64,000 nt of DNA, taken from positions 1 to 64,000 of the forward strand of contig NZ_JADDUE010000002.1 of assembly GCF_016526145.1 (NCBI RefSeq), written 5' to 3'. Every line of letters starts with the position of its first letter. Position 1 is the first letter of the stretch. The notes under the pieces are model-generated. The model was given only the letters and a program-made list of their open reading frames with translations. It made no database searches and was not told where the DNA came from. Positions 1-9,039 of the stretch are shown piece after piece. The translations under genes and the position numbers were made by a program. This stretch comes from Saccharopolyspora galaxeae (GTDB taxonomy: Bacteria; Actinomycetota; Actinomycetes; Mycobacteriales; Pseudonocardiaceae).

Positions 1-261
1 GCCGAAACCGACCATCACGAACCAGTGGGCCACGCCGACGTGCCCCCACTTGAGCATCTTCGTGTGGCCCACGATCTCTTTGAGCATGTTCCCGAACCGG
101 GCCCCGAACGGGCCGCGCCTGGTCGGGTCAGGTTGTCCGAGGCGGATCGACGAGATCATCCGCCGCACTGTCCGCACGACCATCACCACCGCGACGGCCG
201 TGACGGCCAGGCAGATCAGGCCCAGGACCAGCTGCAGAGCACTCATGCTCGCGGCCTCCAT
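1..261 (-). CDS. EtfD-like membrane (Fe-S) oxidoreductase, N-terminal part
   Basis: Only the first 87 codons are present; the gene runs off the left edge. The visible protein starts with a hydrophobic membrane helix (residues about 6-24), then a basic RTVRRMISSIRLGQPDPTRR segment and a second region, LKEIVGHTKMLKWGHVGVAHW, entering another membrane segment. This arrangement matches the N-terminus of the heterodisulfide-reductase-like Fe-S oxidoreductases (M. tuberculosis Rv0338c, EtfD), which pass electrons from electron-transfer flavoprotein during fatty-acid oxidation to the membrane; the Fe-S motifs would lie beyond the edge. ATG at 261 is used; an in-frame ATG at 246 is an alternative. 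Position left of dnaK agrees with the mycobacterial order. Family assignment rests on a short stretch, so it is probable rather than certain. Confidence 0.72.
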   Translation of the reverse strand, partial: MEAASMSALQLVLGLICLAVTAVAVVMVVRTVRRMISSIRLGQPDPTRRGPFGARFGNMLKEIVGHTKMLKWGHVGVAHWFVMVGFG

Positions 262-717
262 GTTCGGGGTTAGTCCGTTTGGGGAGCGTACGCCTTATTA
301 CCGATCGGTAACCAGCGGGGCTCCGGTGGTGGGAGCAGGGGCTGATTCTGCGAGACCCCGACGCGAAAAACTAGTTGGTCAGCTGTACAGCAAATTGCGG
401 TGCCCTCGCCCCGGAAGACAGGTCGGCGCTCGGGTGGCAAGAAGCGGCCATTGCTCGGGTTTCTGCGGATCGTCCCTGCTGGACGCGGTGCATCCGTGCG
501 CGCTCGCGGTCAGCGCTGCCTGCTGCCCGCGGCGGTTCGCGCCGCTCGCCGGCCGCTGTTCGCGCAGGTGCGATTTTCGCCACTTACCTGCTGCTCGGAG
601 CCTTGATCTTCCTGGGGCTGCGGCTGCCGGGCCCGTCCGTTGATCGTCCTGCGGCCGCGGGTTCGAGTAGGCTGCACCCCGGAAGTAGTACGACCGTTCA
701 GCTTTCTGGGAGATCCG
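262..717. other. 456-bp intergenic region
   Basis: Between the EtfD-like gene (leftward) and the SMR gene (rightward). Apart from the palindrome at 298-311 I see no convincing gene: open frames here are short, Arg/Ala/Pro-rich and without recognisable domains. A ribosome-binding sequence GGGAG lies near 709-713 for the SMR gene. Confidence 0.5.
298..311. promoter_or_regulatory. perfect palindrome, TetR-type operator candidate
   Basis: TTACCGATCGGTAA is a perfect 14-bp palindrome 37 bp upstream of the EtfD-like start. Its form (TNACCGATCGGTNA) is typical of TetR-family operators. The cognate regulator is unknown. Confidence 0.45.
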
Positions 718-1041
718 GTGGGTTATCTGCTGCTGGCGTTGGCGATCTGCTCGGAGGTGCTCGGCACGATCTCGCTGAAGTTCTCCGAGGGGTTCAGCAA
801 GCCGCTGCCGTCCGCGCTGGTCGTGGTCGGCTACGGCGCCGCTTTCGCGGCTCTGGGCGCGGTGCTCAAGGCGGGCTTGCCGGTCGGCGTGGTCTACGCG
901 ATCTGGTCCGGCGCCGGGGTGGCGCTGATCGCCGTGATCGGGGTGCTGTTCCTCGGTGAACAGGTGACCGCGGTGCAGGTCGGCGGCCTCCTGCTGATCA
1001 TCGGCGGGGTGCTGGCGCTGGAACTCGGCGGTGCGCATTGA
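718..1041 (+). CDS. SMR-family multidrug efflux protein
   Basis: A 107-residue protein of four membrane helices, the usual size for small multidrug resistance proteins (EmrE/Sug type), which work as antiparallel dimers exchanging protons for cationic drugs or guanidinium. The conserved glutamate of helix 1 is present in CSEVLGTISLKFSEGF. The GTG at 718 is chosen because it follows GGGAG and gives the standard family length; an upstream extension would add an atypical charged N-terminus. It overlaps the next gene, a TetR regulator, by four bases, so the two form a self-regulated efflux module. A second SMR/TetR pair lies at 55.4-56.4 kb. Confidence 0.93.
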   Translation: MGYLLLALAICSEVLGTISLKFSEGFSKPLPSALVVVGYGAAFAALGAVLKAGLPVGVVYAIWSGAGVALIAVIGVLFLGEQVTAVQVGGLLLIIGGVLALELGGAH

Positions 1042-1637
1042 CCGGGTCAGCGACTTCGGACGGCCGCCGCGCCAAGGGCGAGCGCCGCAGACGCGCCATC
1101 CTCGACGCCACGGCGCGGGTGGTCGAACGCGACGGCGTAGCCGGCGTCAGCCATCGCGCCATCGCCCGCGAGGCCGGAGTGCCCGCGGCATCGATCGCCT
1201 ACTACTTCACCGGCATCGACGACCTGCTGGTGGCGACGTTGCTGGAGAGCGTCGACCTGCTGATCGCGGATATCGCGAACATGCGCGAGCGCGCGCCCGC
1301 GGACGGGCGGGAGTGGGCGCGCGTCATCGCGGAGAACTTGGCGCTGATGATCGACGAGCGGCGGGCGCGCACCATCGCGGAGTACGAGCTCTACTTGCTC
1401 GCTGCCCGCCGCCCGGCGCTGCGCCCGGCGGCGCGCCGATGGATCGAGGTGGCCGCCGCGCAGATCGACGAAAGCCGCGGGGCGGACGCCGGGGCGGTCA
1501 AAGCGCTGTTCGCGGCCATCGACGGGATGCTCATGCAGGCGTTGATCGCGGAGGAGCCGCCGAAGGCCGACGACTTCGAGCCGGCGTTGTACTTCCTCCT
1601 GCGACCGCTGGACCATCTCGGCGCATCGCGTTCTTGA
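1038..1637 (+). CDS. TetR-family regulator of the adjacent SMR pump
   Basis: A 199-residue protein with an N-terminal TetR helix-turn-helix (about residues 12-60; GERRRRAILDATARVV, then VSHRAIAREAGVPAASIAYYF) and an all-helical ligand-binding C-terminal half. It starts with TTG at 1038, overlapping the SMR stop codon, which implies translational coupling. Expected role: ligand-responsive repressor of the SMR-tetR operon. The inducer cannot be deduced. The divergently arranged copy at 55428-56012 has the same MxKGERRR entry and YYFxxxDDL motif, so both belong to the same subfamily. Confidence 0.9.
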   Translation: MTGSATSDGRRAKGERRRRAILDATARVVERDGVAGVSHRAIAREAGVPAASIAYYFTGIDDLLVATLLESVDLLIADIANMRERAPADGREWARVIAENLALMIDERRARTIAEYELYLLAARRPALRPAARRWIEVAAAQIDESRGADAGAVKALFAAIDGMLMQALIAEEPPKADDFEPALYFLLRPLDHLGASRS

Positions 1638-1751
1638 CGCTGCGGGATCGCTGGATCGGGTGTGCCCACCGGGTCCGAGGTGGCGCCGGCCGCGCGGGTC
1701 CGGTGGAAACGGTGCGGACCGTGTTCCGGATCGACCGAGGGGGAAGCGTTC

Positions 1752-2558
1752 ATGCTCTCGAACAAGGCGGCCGTCACCGGCGTCGCGCTGCTGCTGGTCA
1801 CCGCCGGGTGCGGTGGATACGACGGGGTGGTCGTGAACAGCTCCGACTCCGCCGAGCCGAGCGAGTCGGCCGTGGTGACCACGCCGCTCGACGGCATCAC
1901 CGAGGTGCGGCTCGACGCCCGCAGCGCCGGGGTCGACGTGCGCAGCGCGCCGGGTGCGCGCGCGGAGGTCCGCCAGGAGATCGAGACGCACGAGGGCGGC
2001 GACCCGAACCGGCCGCGGCACCAGGTGGACGGCACGTCCCTGCGGCTCCGGGACTGCGGGCGGGACTGTTCGATCCGGTACGTCGTGACGCTTCCCGAAC
2101 CGGTACCGGTCACCGGTGAGCTGACGTCCGGGGCGTTGGACGTCGACGGGATGCGCGAGGTCGACGTGACCGGCGGTTCCGGGCGGCTGAAGGTGGCGCG
2201 GGTCGACGGTCCGGTGCGGGTGCGCACCACCACCGGGCGGATCGAGCTGGACGGTGTCCGAGGCAGCGTGGACGTTGAAAGCACCACCGGGCAGCTCACC
2301 GGCGAGGACGTTTCCGCGGGCACCGTCGCGGCGAAGCTCCGGTCCGGCCAGATCGACCTCGGCCTCACGGCACCGCGCGACGTCCGCGCCGAGACCGGGA
2401 CCGGCACGATCGCGCTGCGGGTTCCGGACGGGCCGTACCGGGTGGACGCGCAGGCGGGTGTCGGCTCGCGGGACGTCCGGGTCGCCGAGGATCCCGGCTC
2501 GGACCGGCGGCTCGCGTTGCGCGTCGAGACCGGCGGCATCGAGGTCGAACCCGGCTGA
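1752..2558 (+). CDS. secreted lipoprotein with DUF4097 beta-repeat domain
   Basis: A 268-residue protein. Residues 1-20 form a lipoprotein signal peptide with lipobox VTAGC, placing it on the outer face of the cytoplasmic membrane. The rest consists of short repeated beta strands (TTGRIELDGVRGSVDVEST, TGQLTGEDV, SGQIDLGLTAP, TGTGTIALRVPDG), the pattern of the DUF4097/adhesin-like beta-helix family, whose function is not established. The ATG at 1752 follows GAGGGGGAAG; longer versions lack a signal peptide at the N-terminus. It stands alone between the SMR/TetR pair and the dnaK promoter. Confidence 0.85.
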   Translation: MLSNKAAVTGVALLLVTAGCGGYDGVVVNSSDSAEPSESAVVTTPLDGITEVRLDARSAGVDVRSAPGARAEVRQEIETHEGGDPNRPRHQVDGTSLRLRDCGRDCSIRYVVTLPEPVPVTGELTSGALDVDGMREVDVTGGSGRLKVARVDGPVRVRTTTGRIELDGVRGSVDVESTTGQLTGEDVSAGTVAAKLRSGQIDLGLTAPRDVRAETGTGTIALRVPDGPYRVDAQAGVGSRDVRVAEDPGSDRRLALRVETGGIEVEPG

Positions 2559-2623
2559 TCGCACGAAAGTGTCGATCTCCGCGGGAACTCTTCGTGCTGC
2601 GCACGCGTTGTTCAGGCAGAAAC

Positions 2624-2644
2624 CTTGAGCCACCGGCGCTCAAA
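2624..2644. promoter_or_regulatory. HAIR element 1 (HspR operator) of dnaK
   Basis: CTTGAGC-N7-GCTCAAA matches the HspR-associated inverted repeat (consensus CTTGAGT-N7-ACTCAAG) with the exact 7-bp spacer. It lies just upstream of the putative -35 box of the dnaK promoter. Confidence 0.88.
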
Positions 2645-2650
2645 TCCGGT

Positions 2651-2680
2651 TTGACGGCCGTTGGACCCGGCCGGTAGAAG
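2651..2680 (+). promoter_or_regulatory. probable dnaK promoter
   Basis: TTGACG (2651-2656), 18 bp, then TAGAAG (2675-2680) resembles a vegetative promoter, and it sits between two HAIR operators, the second covering the -10/+1 region. This is the expected arrangement for HspR repression. Confidence 0.5.
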
Positions 2681-2700
2681 TTGAGTTGGTAAGGCTCAAC
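2680..2700. promoter_or_regulatory. HAIR element 2 (HspR operator) of dnaK
   Basis: GTTGAGT-N7-GCTCAAC, second HspR inverted repeat with a 7-bp spacer, 48 bp upstream of the dnaK start and overlapping the presumed -10 box. Confidence 0.87.
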
Positions 2701-2748
2701 GGACTAACCGGTCCTGGGCGCATGAGCATGAAGCAGGAGGAAACATCC

Positions 2749-4635
2749 ATGGGGCGAGCGGTCGGTATCGACCTGGGGACGACCAACTCCGTCGTTTCCG
2801 TCCTCGAAGGCGGTGAATCGACGGTCATCGCCAACTCCGAGGGCTCGCGGACGACGCCGTCCATCGTCGCCTTCGCGAAGAACGGCGAGATCCTCACCGG
2901 GCAGCCCGCGAAGAACCAGGCGGTGACCAACGTTGACCGCACCATCCGGTCGGTCAAGCGGCACATGGGCACCGACTGGAAGACCGAGGTCGACGAGAAG
3001 GCGTACACGCCGCAGGAGATCAGCGCGCGAGTGCTGATGAAGCTCAAGCGCGACGCCGAGGCGTACCTGGGTGAGGAAGTCACCGACGCGGTGATCACCG
3101 TTCCGGCCTACTTCGAGGACGCGCAGCGGCAGGCCACCAAGGAGGCCGGCCAGATCGCGGGGCTCGAGGTGCTGCGCATCGTGAACGAGCCAACCGCGGC
3201 CGCGCTCGCCTACGGCCTGGACAAGGGCGAGAAGGAGCAGACCATCCTGGTCTTCGACCTCGGTGGCGGCACCTTCGACGTGTCCCTGCTGGAGATCGGC
3301 GAAGGCGTGGTCGAGGTCCGCGCCACCAGCGGTGACAACCTGCTCGGCGGCGACGACTGGGACGAGCGGATCGTCGACTGGCTGGTCGAGAAGTTCAAGA
3401 GCTCGAACGGCATCGACCTGACCAAGGACAAGATGGCCCTGCAGCGGATCAAGGAAGCCGCGGAGAAGGCCAAGATCGAGCTGTCCAGCTCCTCCACCGC
3501 CAACATCAACCTGCCCTACATCACGGTCGACGCGGACAAGAACCCGCTGTTCCTGGACGAGACGCTGTCCCGCGCCGAGTTCCAGCGGATCACCTCCGAC
3601 CTGCTCGAGCGCACCCGCAAGCCGTTCGAGTCCGTGGTGCGCGACGCGGGCACGAAGGTCGCCGACATCGACCACGTGGTGCTCGTCGGCGGGTCCACCC
3701 GGATGCCCGCGGTCAGCGACCTGGTCAAGGAGCTGACCGGCGGCAAGGAGCCGAACAAGGGCGTCAACCCGGACGAGGTCGTGGCCGTCGGTGCCGCGCT
3801 GCAGGCCGGCGTGCTGCGCGGCGACGTCAAGGACGTGCTGCTGCTGGACGTGACCCCGCTGTCCCTGGGCATCGAGACCAAGGGCGGGATCATGACCAAG
3901 CTCATCGAGCGCAACACCACGATCCCGACCAAGCGCTCGGAAACCTTCACCACCGCCGACGACAACCAGCCCTCGGTGCAGATCCAGGTCTTCCAGGGTG
4001 AGCGCGAGATCGCCGCGCACAACAAGAAGCTCGGCATGTTCGAGCTCACCGGGCTGCCGCCGGCGCCGCGCGGCGTGCCGCAGATCGAGGTCTCGTTCGA
4101 CATCGACGCCAACGGCATCGTGCACGTCAACGCCAAGGACCACGGCACCGGCAAGGAACAGTCGATGACCATCACCGGCGGCTCGGCGCTGCCGAAGGAG
4201 GACATCGACCGGATGGTCGCCGACGCCGAGGCGCACGCCGAGGAGGACAAGAAGCGCCGCGAGGAGGCCGACGCCCGCAACCAGGCCGAGACCCTCGTCT
4301 ACCAGACCGAGAAGGTGCTCACCGACAACGACGAGAAGTTGCCGGACGAGACCAAGACCAAGGTCCGGACCGCGATCGACGAGGTCAACGAGTCGCTCAA
4401 GGGCGAGGACGTCTCCGCCATCCAGTCCGCGGTGGAGAAGCTGGCGACCGAGTCCCAGGCGCTCGGCCAGGCCCTCTACGCCGACACCGGTGCGGACGCG
4501 GCCGGTGCCGCGGGTGATGCCGGTGCCGCGGGCGCCGCTGGTGCCGGTGCCACCGCAGGCGGGCAGAGCTCCGGTGCGGACGACGTGGTGGACGCCGAGA
4601 TCGTCGACGACGAGGACGAAAAGAAGAAGAAGTGA
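2749..4635 (+). CDS. dnaK: Hsp70 chaperone DnaK
   Basis: A 628-residue Hsp70. The N-terminal ATPase domain (1-365) has the phosphate-1 motif IDLGTTNS, the phosphate-2 signature [11 protein letters not shown] and the adenosine motif [13 protein letters not shown]; the substrate-binding domain follows the linker [16 protein letters not shown]; the C-terminus is a Gly/Ala-rich tail ending DDEDEKKKK. It folds and refolds proteins with GrpE and DnaJ in the cytoplasm. ATG at 2749 follows a perfect AGGAGG; an upstream extension would be unrelated to the family. First gene of the dnaK-grpE-dnaJ-hspR operon, controlled by the HAIR sites at 2624 and 2680. Confidence 0.99.
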   Translation: MGRAVGIDLGTTNSVVSVLEGGESTVIANSEGSRTTPSIVAFAKNGEILTGQPAKNQAVTNVDRTIRSVKRHMGTDWKTEVDEKAYTPQEISARVLMKLKRDAEAYLGEEVTDAVITVPAYFEDAQRQATKEAGQIAGLEVLRIVNEPTAAALAYGLDKGEKEQTILVFDLGGGTFDVSLLEIGEGVVEVRATSGDNLLGGDDWDERIVDWLVEKFKSSNGIDLTKDKMALQRIKEAAEKAKIELSSSSTANINLPYITVDADKNPLFLDETLSRAEFQRITSDLLERTRKPFESVVRDAGTKVADIDHVVLVGGSTRMPAVSDLVKELTGGKEPNKGVNPDEVVAVGAALQAGVLRGDVKDVLLLDVTPLSLGIETKGGIMTKLIERNTTIPTKRSETFTTADDNQPSVQIQVFQGEREIAAHNKKLGMFELTGLPPAPRGVPQIEVSFDIDANGIVHVNAKDHGTGKEQSMTITGGSALPKEDIDRMVADAEAHAEEDKKRREEADARNQAETLVYQTEKVLTDNDEKLPDETKTKVRTAIDEVNESLKGEDVSAIQSAVEKLATESQALGQALYADTGADAAGAAGDAGAAGAAGAGATAGGQSSGADDVVDAEIVDDEDEKKKK

Positions 4636-5384
4636 CCTCCGAGAGCTCAGGCAACTCCGACCGGCAGCAGGCGCCGCAGGACGGCGAGCAGGAGCCGGTG
4701 GTGGTCCGGGACCGGCGGCGGATCGATCCGCAGACCGGGCAACGACGAGCCGGCACCGAGCAGGAACAGGTGGCAGAGAGCATGTCCGGCACGCTGGACG
4801 AGGAACTGGCCAAGGTCGCCGATGAGCCAACCGAGGGCGACTCGGCGGCGGCCGGTGAGCAGGACGGCGCCGCCGAGGATGCCGCGGCCGAGGGATCCGA
4901 GGAAGCCGGCCTGCGCAAGCAGGTCGACGAACTCACCCAGGACGTCAAGCGGGTCACGGCGGAGTACGCCAACTACCGCAAGCGGATCGAGCGCGACCGG
5001 GAATCGGTGATCAACTCCGCGAAGGCGTCGGTGGCCGAAGACCTGCTCACCGTGCTCGACGACGTGGAGCGGGCCGAGGCGCACGGCGACCTCACCGGCG
5101 CGTTCAAGTCGGTGGCCGACAAGCTCGTCGGTTCGCTGACGAACGCGGGCCTGGAGGCGTTCGGCCAGGAAGGCGACGAGTTCGACCCCTCGGTGCACGA
5201 GGCGGTCCAGCACGACACTTCCGCCGAGGTCTCCGGGCCGACCGTGACGACCGTGCTCCGGCGCGGGTATCGGTTCGGCGAACGGGTGCTGCGGCCCGCG
5301 ATGGTCGCGGTCACCGACCACGAGCCGGAGGCCGCGGCACCGCCGGACGACGGCGCCGCCGCGGGCGAGGACACGGCGCAGTGA
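4632..5384 (+). CDS. grpE: nucleotide exchange factor GrpE
   Basis: A 250-residue GrpE, cofactor that releases ADP from DnaK. Residues 1-90 are an acidic, disordered extension; from about 90 a coiled coil begins ([20 protein letters not shown], then [10 protein letters not shown]), followed by the four-helix and beta-wing head ([32 protein letters not shown]). GTG at 4632 overlaps the dnaK stop as GTGA, implying translational coupling. It is longer than E. coli GrpE (about 197 residues) because of the N- and C-terminal acidic tails, common in actinobacteria. Confidence 0.97.
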   Translation: MTSESSGNSDRQQAPQDGEQEPVVVRDRRRIDPQTGQRRAGTEQEQVAESMSGTLDEELAKVADEPTEGDSAAAGEQDGAAEDAAAEGSEEAGLRKQVDELTQDVKRVTAEYANYRKRIERDRESVINSAKASVAEDLLTVLDDVERAEAHGDLTGAFKSVADKLVGSLTNAGLEAFGQEGDEFDPSVHEAVQHDTSAEVSGPTVTTVLRRGYRFGERVLRPAMVAVTDHEPEAAAPPDDGAAAGEDTAQ

Positions 5385-5760
5385 GATCGCGACCTCGACC
5401 GGTCGTCCCCGCCCGGGAACAGCCGGGCGGGGACTCCGGCGAGCCCGCGCGGCTCTGCGTGCGCGCTGCGCTGCGCCCTGCCGCTGCGCTGCGCCCTGCG
5501 TCGAGCGCTACGTCGCGCAGGGCGGCGCAGGCCGCAGCGGTACGCGCGGAACCGGACGGGGTCGCAGTGCGCATCCCCGCGATGAACGGTCTTGCACGGA
5601 ATTGCCGGGGACGGGCCGGTGCGCAGCCGGTCCGTCCGGCTCCGGCCGCTGGTCGGCCCGGCACCGCCCGGTCGGCCGCCGGAACTCCGCCCCGCCCGGT
5701 GCGGGGCGGCTCGGCGCAGCGAGACCGGAGCCGGATGGGACACGAGAGGAGGGTCGCCCG
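5385..5760 (+). other. 376-bp grpE-dnaJ spacer with coupled open frame
   Basis: An unusually long spacer inside the operon. It contains a direct repeat of GCTGCGCTGCGCCCTGC (around 5466-5500) followed by a complementary GCGCAGGGCGGCGCAG, so a stem-loop can form. A continuous open frame runs from GTG 5381 to TGA 5764, overlapping both grpE stop and dnaJ start, but the 127-residue product is Arg/Ala/Pro-rich without recognisable domains, so I do not call it a gene. It may house an internal promoter or mRNA-processing site. Confidence 0.45.
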
Positions 5761-6954
5761 GTGAGTGCCAGGGAATGGCTCGACAAGGATTTCTACGGCG
5801 AACTGGGCGTCTCGTCCGATGCGTCGGCAGACGAGATCAAGAAGGCGTACCGGAAGCTGGCGCGGGAGAACCACCCCGACGCCAATCCGGGCGACACCAA
5901 GGCCGAGACCAAGTTCAAGGCGGTCTCCGAGGCGTACGGCGTGCTGTCCGACCCGGAGAAGCGCAAGCAGTACGACGAGGCCCGCAGGTTGTTCGGCAGC
6001 GGCCTCGGCGGCGGGCACGGCGGTTTCGGCGGCTTCGGCACCGGTGCGGGCACCGGCACCACCGGCGGTTTCGACATCGGTGACCTGTTCGGCGGCGGCC
6101 GTCCCGGCGGTGGTGCGGGCGGCGGACTCGGTGACCTGTTCGGCGGGCTGTTCGGCAACAGCCGGCGCGGCGGCGGTGCGGGCACCGCGAACCGTCCGCA
6201 GCGCGGTTCCGACGTGGAGACCGAGGTGCGCATCGACTTCGCCGAAGCGGTGCGCGGGGCGACGGTGCCGCTGCGGCTGTCCAGCCCGGCCACCTGCCTG
6301 ACCTGCCACGGTTCCGGCGCTAGGCCGGGGACCCGCGCGCACACCTGCAGCACCTGCTCGGGTGCCGGGCTGGTGACCCGCAACCAGGGCGCGTTCGCGT
6401 TCAGCGAGCCCTGCCCGGACTGCCGCGGTCGCGGTCAGATCATCGACCACCCGTGCCCGGACTGCCGCGGCGAAGGCGTGGCCAACCGCAACCGGACGCT
6501 GACCGTGCGGATCCCGCAGGGCGTCAACGACGGCCAGCGCATCCGGCTGGCCGGTCAGGGCGAACCGGGCCGCAACGGCGCCGCGGCCGGCGACCTGTTC
6601 GTGGTGGTGCACGTGGAGCCGCACAAGTTGTTCGGACGATCCGGTGACGATCTGACGATCACCGCTCCGGTGACCTTCCCCGAGCTGGCGCTCGGCACTA
6701 CGTTGACCGTGCCGACCCTGGACGGGAAGGTCTCGCTGAAGGTGCAGCCCGGTACCGCCAGCGGGCGGACGCTGCGGGTGCGCGGCAAAGGTGTGGGCAG
6801 GAAGTCCGGCGGCAGCGGTGATCTGCTGGTCACCGTGCAGGTCGTCGTTCCGTCCAAACTGGACGATGATGCGACCGAGGCGCTGCAGTCGTACGCGGCG
6901 GCCACCGGCGACCACGAGCCGCGTGCGGAGTGGGACGAGCAGCTCGGGAGGTAG
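5761..6954 (+). CDS. dnaJ: DnaJ (Hsp40) co-chaperone
   Basis: A 397-residue type I DnaJ. The J domain (about 10-75) has the essential HPD in [10 protein letters not shown]; a Gly/Phe-rich segment follows (about 80-140); the zinc-finger domain has four CxxCxGxG repeats ([32 protein letters not shown]); then the two beta-barrel client-binding domains. It stimulates DnaK ATPase and delivers unfolded clients. GTG at 5761 is preceded by GAGAGGAGGG and gives the usual actinobacterial DnaJ1 N-terminus [11 protein letters not shown]. It ends two bases before hspR. Confidence 0.98.
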   Translation: MSAREWLDKDFYGELGVSSDASADEIKKAYRKLARENHPDANPGDTKAETKFKAVSEAYGVLSDPEKRKQYDEARRLFGSGLGGGHGGFGGFGTGAGTGTTGGFDIGDLFGGGRPGGGAGGGLGDLFGGLFGNSRRGGGAGTANRPQRGSDVETEVRIDFAEAVRGATVPLRLSSPATCLTCHGSGARPGTRAHTCSTCSGAGLVTRNQGAFAFSEPCPDCRGRGQIIDHPCPDCRGEGVANRNRTLTVRIPQGVNDGQRIRLAGQGEPGRNGAAAGDLFVVVHVEPHKLFGRSGDDLTITAPVTFPELALGTTLTVPTLDGKVSLKVQPGTASGRTLRVRGKGVGRKSGGSGDLLVTVQVVVPSKLDDDATEALQSYAAATGDHEPRAEWDEQLGR

Positions 6955-6956
6955 GC

Positions 6957-7448
6957 ATGGGTGACGGTCGGCGCGGCGCGAAGTTCAACATGACGGTCGG
7001 CTTCCCGCCCGGAGCCACCGAGGACAGCCCGATCTTCGTGATCTCCGTGGCCGCCGAACTGTCCGGCCTGCATGCCCAGACGCTGCGCAGCTACGACCGG
7101 CTCGGCCTGGTATCGCCGGGGCGCACCCCGGCGGGCGGGCGCCGCTACTCGGCTCGCGACATCGCGCTGCTGCGCGAGGTGCAGCGGCTGTCCCAGGAGG
7201 AAGGCGTCAACCTCGCCGGGATCAAGCGCATCATCGAGCTCGAGAACGAGGTCGACGCGCTGCGGGACAAGGTGCAGGGCTTGATGGACGAGCTGACGGC
7301 GGCTTACGCGGCCGCGGAGCAGACCGCGGCGCAGGTGCACGCCTCCTACCGCCGCGATCTCGTCCCGGTCCGGCAGGAGACCGCGCTGGTGGTGTGGCAA
7401 CCCCAGGGCGAGCAGAGCCTGCGCGGTCAGCGGCGCAACCGCCGCTGA
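6957..7448 (+). CDS. hspR: heat-shock repressor HspR
   Basis: A 163-residue MerR-type regulator. The DNA-binding domain (about 25-90) shows FVISVAAELSGLHAQTLRSYDRLGL and the wing GGRRYSARDIALLREVQRL, followed by a coiled coil. HspR, with DnaK as co-repressor, binds HAIR sequences; matching sites occur before dnaK (2624, 2680) and clpB (13875), so the operon is autoregulated. It starts two bases after dnaJ with GGGAGG as ribosome-binding site, and converges with the globin gene, only five bases apart. Confidence 0.97.
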   Translation: MGDGRRGAKFNMTVGFPPGATEDSPIFVISVAAELSGLHAQTLRSYDRLGLVSPGRTPAGGRRYSARDIALLREVQRLSQEEGVNLAGIKRIIELENEVDALRDKVQGLMDELTAAYAAAEQTAAQVHASYRRDLVPVRQETALVVWQPQGEQSLRGQRRNRR

Positions 7449-7453
7449 CCGGC

Positions 7454-8626
7454 TCAGTCCAGGGTGAACGGGTCGTAGTGGATCCGGTCCAGCGGCGTTC
7501 CCGCGACCAGCAGCTTCGACACCGTCGCCCGGATCATGGCCGGTGAGCCGCTGACGAACACCTCGCGGTCCTCCCACGAACCGTGCCCGGCCACCACGTC
7601 GGCCAGCGTGCCGTGTTCGGCGCCCGTCGCCGACGGGTCGTCCTCCAGCACCGGCGTGACCGAGAACCACGGGTTCGTCATCGCCACCCGCTGCAGGTTC
7701 TCCAGGTCGTAGAGGTCGTCCCGGGTGCGGCCGCCGTAGAACAGCCGCACGTCCGGGTTCTGCCCGTACTGCGCCAGTTCCTCGATGACCGACCGCATCG
7801 GTGCCAGCCCGGTGCCGCCCGCGATCATCAGCACGTCCGGTCCTTCTTCGCGGTCGACCTGCAGCTGCCCCATCGGCGCGCCGATCCGCCACTCGTCGCC
7901 GAGCTGCGCGTGCCCCACCAGCGCCCGGCTCACCCAGCCCCCGTCCACGGCGCGGACGTGGAACTCCAGCACGCCGTCCTCGGCCGGAGCGTTGGCGGGC
8001 GTGAGGTAGCGCCACAGGCGCGGCCGCTGCGGCACCTCGACGCTGACGTACTGGCCAGGCTGGTACGGCACCGGGTGGTCGGTGCGCACTCGGATGATCG
8101 CCACGTCCCAGCCCAGCCGCTGGTGGTCGACGACCTCCCCCTCGTACCAGGCGGGGCCCTCGTCCTCGGCGGCCGCTTCGATCATCGCCGAGGCCATCAC
8201 GGTGTAGCCCTCGGCCCAGGCGCGTTCCACCGTCTCGGTCCAGCTGTCCCCGGCGAACTTCTTGATCGCCGCCAGCAGTGCGGTGCCCACCGCCTCGTAA
8301 TGCGCGGACACGACGCCGAACTTGCGGTGGTCGCGGCCGAGCTGGTGCAGGAACGGCCGCAGGTCGTCCGGCCTGTCGATCATCTGGATGATGTGCACCA
8401 GCGCCCGCATCAACCGGCTGCGCTGCACCTGCATGTTGACCGAGAACAGCTCGCGGGTGTTCGGGGCCAGGCTGAACAGCATCCCGTAGAAGAACTGCGC
8501 GACCTCGTCCGAACGCGGTTCCACGACGGCCCAGGTCTCCCGGATCAGGTGGACCATCTGGCCCGCGCGGGAGTCCGTCGGCCGGTTCGGGCGCGGTCCC
8601 GGGCTCAGTACGGCGTTCGCTGTCAT
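7454..8626 (-). CDS. flavohaemoglobin-like globin/FAD/NAD oxidoreductase
   Basis: A 390-residue fusion. Residues about 20-150 are a globin (FFYGMLFSLAPNTRELF; proximal-histidine region GRDHRKFGVVSAHY); about 160-250 an FAD-binding beta barrel (QPGQYVSVEVPQRPRLWRYL, a variant of the RxYS motif); about 260-390 an NAD(P)H domain (MIAGGTGLAPMRSV, FVSGSPAMI). This layout is that of flavohaemoglobins (Hmp), which oxidise nitric oxide to nitrate, although some actinobacterial members act differently. It converges with hspR. Upstream lies a MarR gene read divergently, possibly its regulator (inference). Confidence 0.9.
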   Translation of the reverse strand: MTANAVLSPGPRPNRPTDSRAGQMVHLIRETWAVVEPRSDEVAQFFYGMLFSLAPNTRELFSVNMQVQRSRLMRALVHIIQMIDRPDDLRPFLHQLGRDHRKFGVVSAHYEAVGTALLAAIKKFAGDSWTETVERAWAEGYTVMASAMIEAAAEDEGPAWYEGEVVDHQRLGWDVAIIRVRTDHPVPYQPGQYVSVEVPQRPRLWRYLTPANAPAEDGVLEFHVRAVDGGWVSRALVGHAQLGDEWRIGAPMGQLQVDREEGPDVLMIAGGTGLAPMRSVIEELAQYGQNPDVRLFYGGRTRDDLYDLENLQRVAMTNPWFSVTPVLEDDPSATGAEHGTLADVVAGHGSWEDREVFVSGSPAMIRATVSKLLVAGTPLDRIHYDPFTLD

Positions 8627-9039
8627 TGGGTCGCGGTCTCCACGTTGGCCGAAGGCATCCGGACATTATCCGCACCGGTGCTGATTTGGCGTCCCCGGCT
8701 CGGCACCTTAACGCGTGGCCGTGCGCACTTATCCAGCGCGGTTTGCACTCGACATGTCGATCGTGCCGGCGACGAACGGGGTGATCCTGCATCTGCCGGT
8801 GTGGGGCTGGTGCGCCTCGTGGCACTGTGCGCATGTCCCCTTTCCGACCGTGCTGATTCTGCTGCGGCACCGACGGATGCCGACTTCGCCGCGAAGTGCG
8901 AGCGCCGAGCGGGCCCGTTCCGCTCAGCCCGGCACAGCCCGTGTCGGGACACCCCCGGGCGAGGTGCAACACAGCACGAGCGGGACACTGACGGTGCTTG
9001 GGAACTGCGGACAGTGCAGGACGGCGGGCGGAGACAGCC
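8627..9039. other. 413-bp divergent intergenic region
   Basis: Separates the flavohaemoglobin-like gene (leftward) from a MarR gene (rightward) and must hold both promoters. No operator that I can name and no credible small gene was seen. Confidence 0.4.

Noticed and set aside
2704-4830. 708-codon open frame antisense to dnaK and grpE
   Set aside because: Shadow frame produced by the strong third-position GC bias; the sense genes are certain and the antisense product has no recognisable domain.
5381-5764. protein gene between grpE and dnaJ
   Set aside because: Neatly overlapping frame but Arg/Ala/Pro-rich, no domain, no strong ribosome-binding site; kept only as an observation.
8998-9039. 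longer N-terminus for the first MarR protein
   Set aside because: TTG 8998 start adds an unstructured stretch; GTG 9040 has the better ribosome-binding site.
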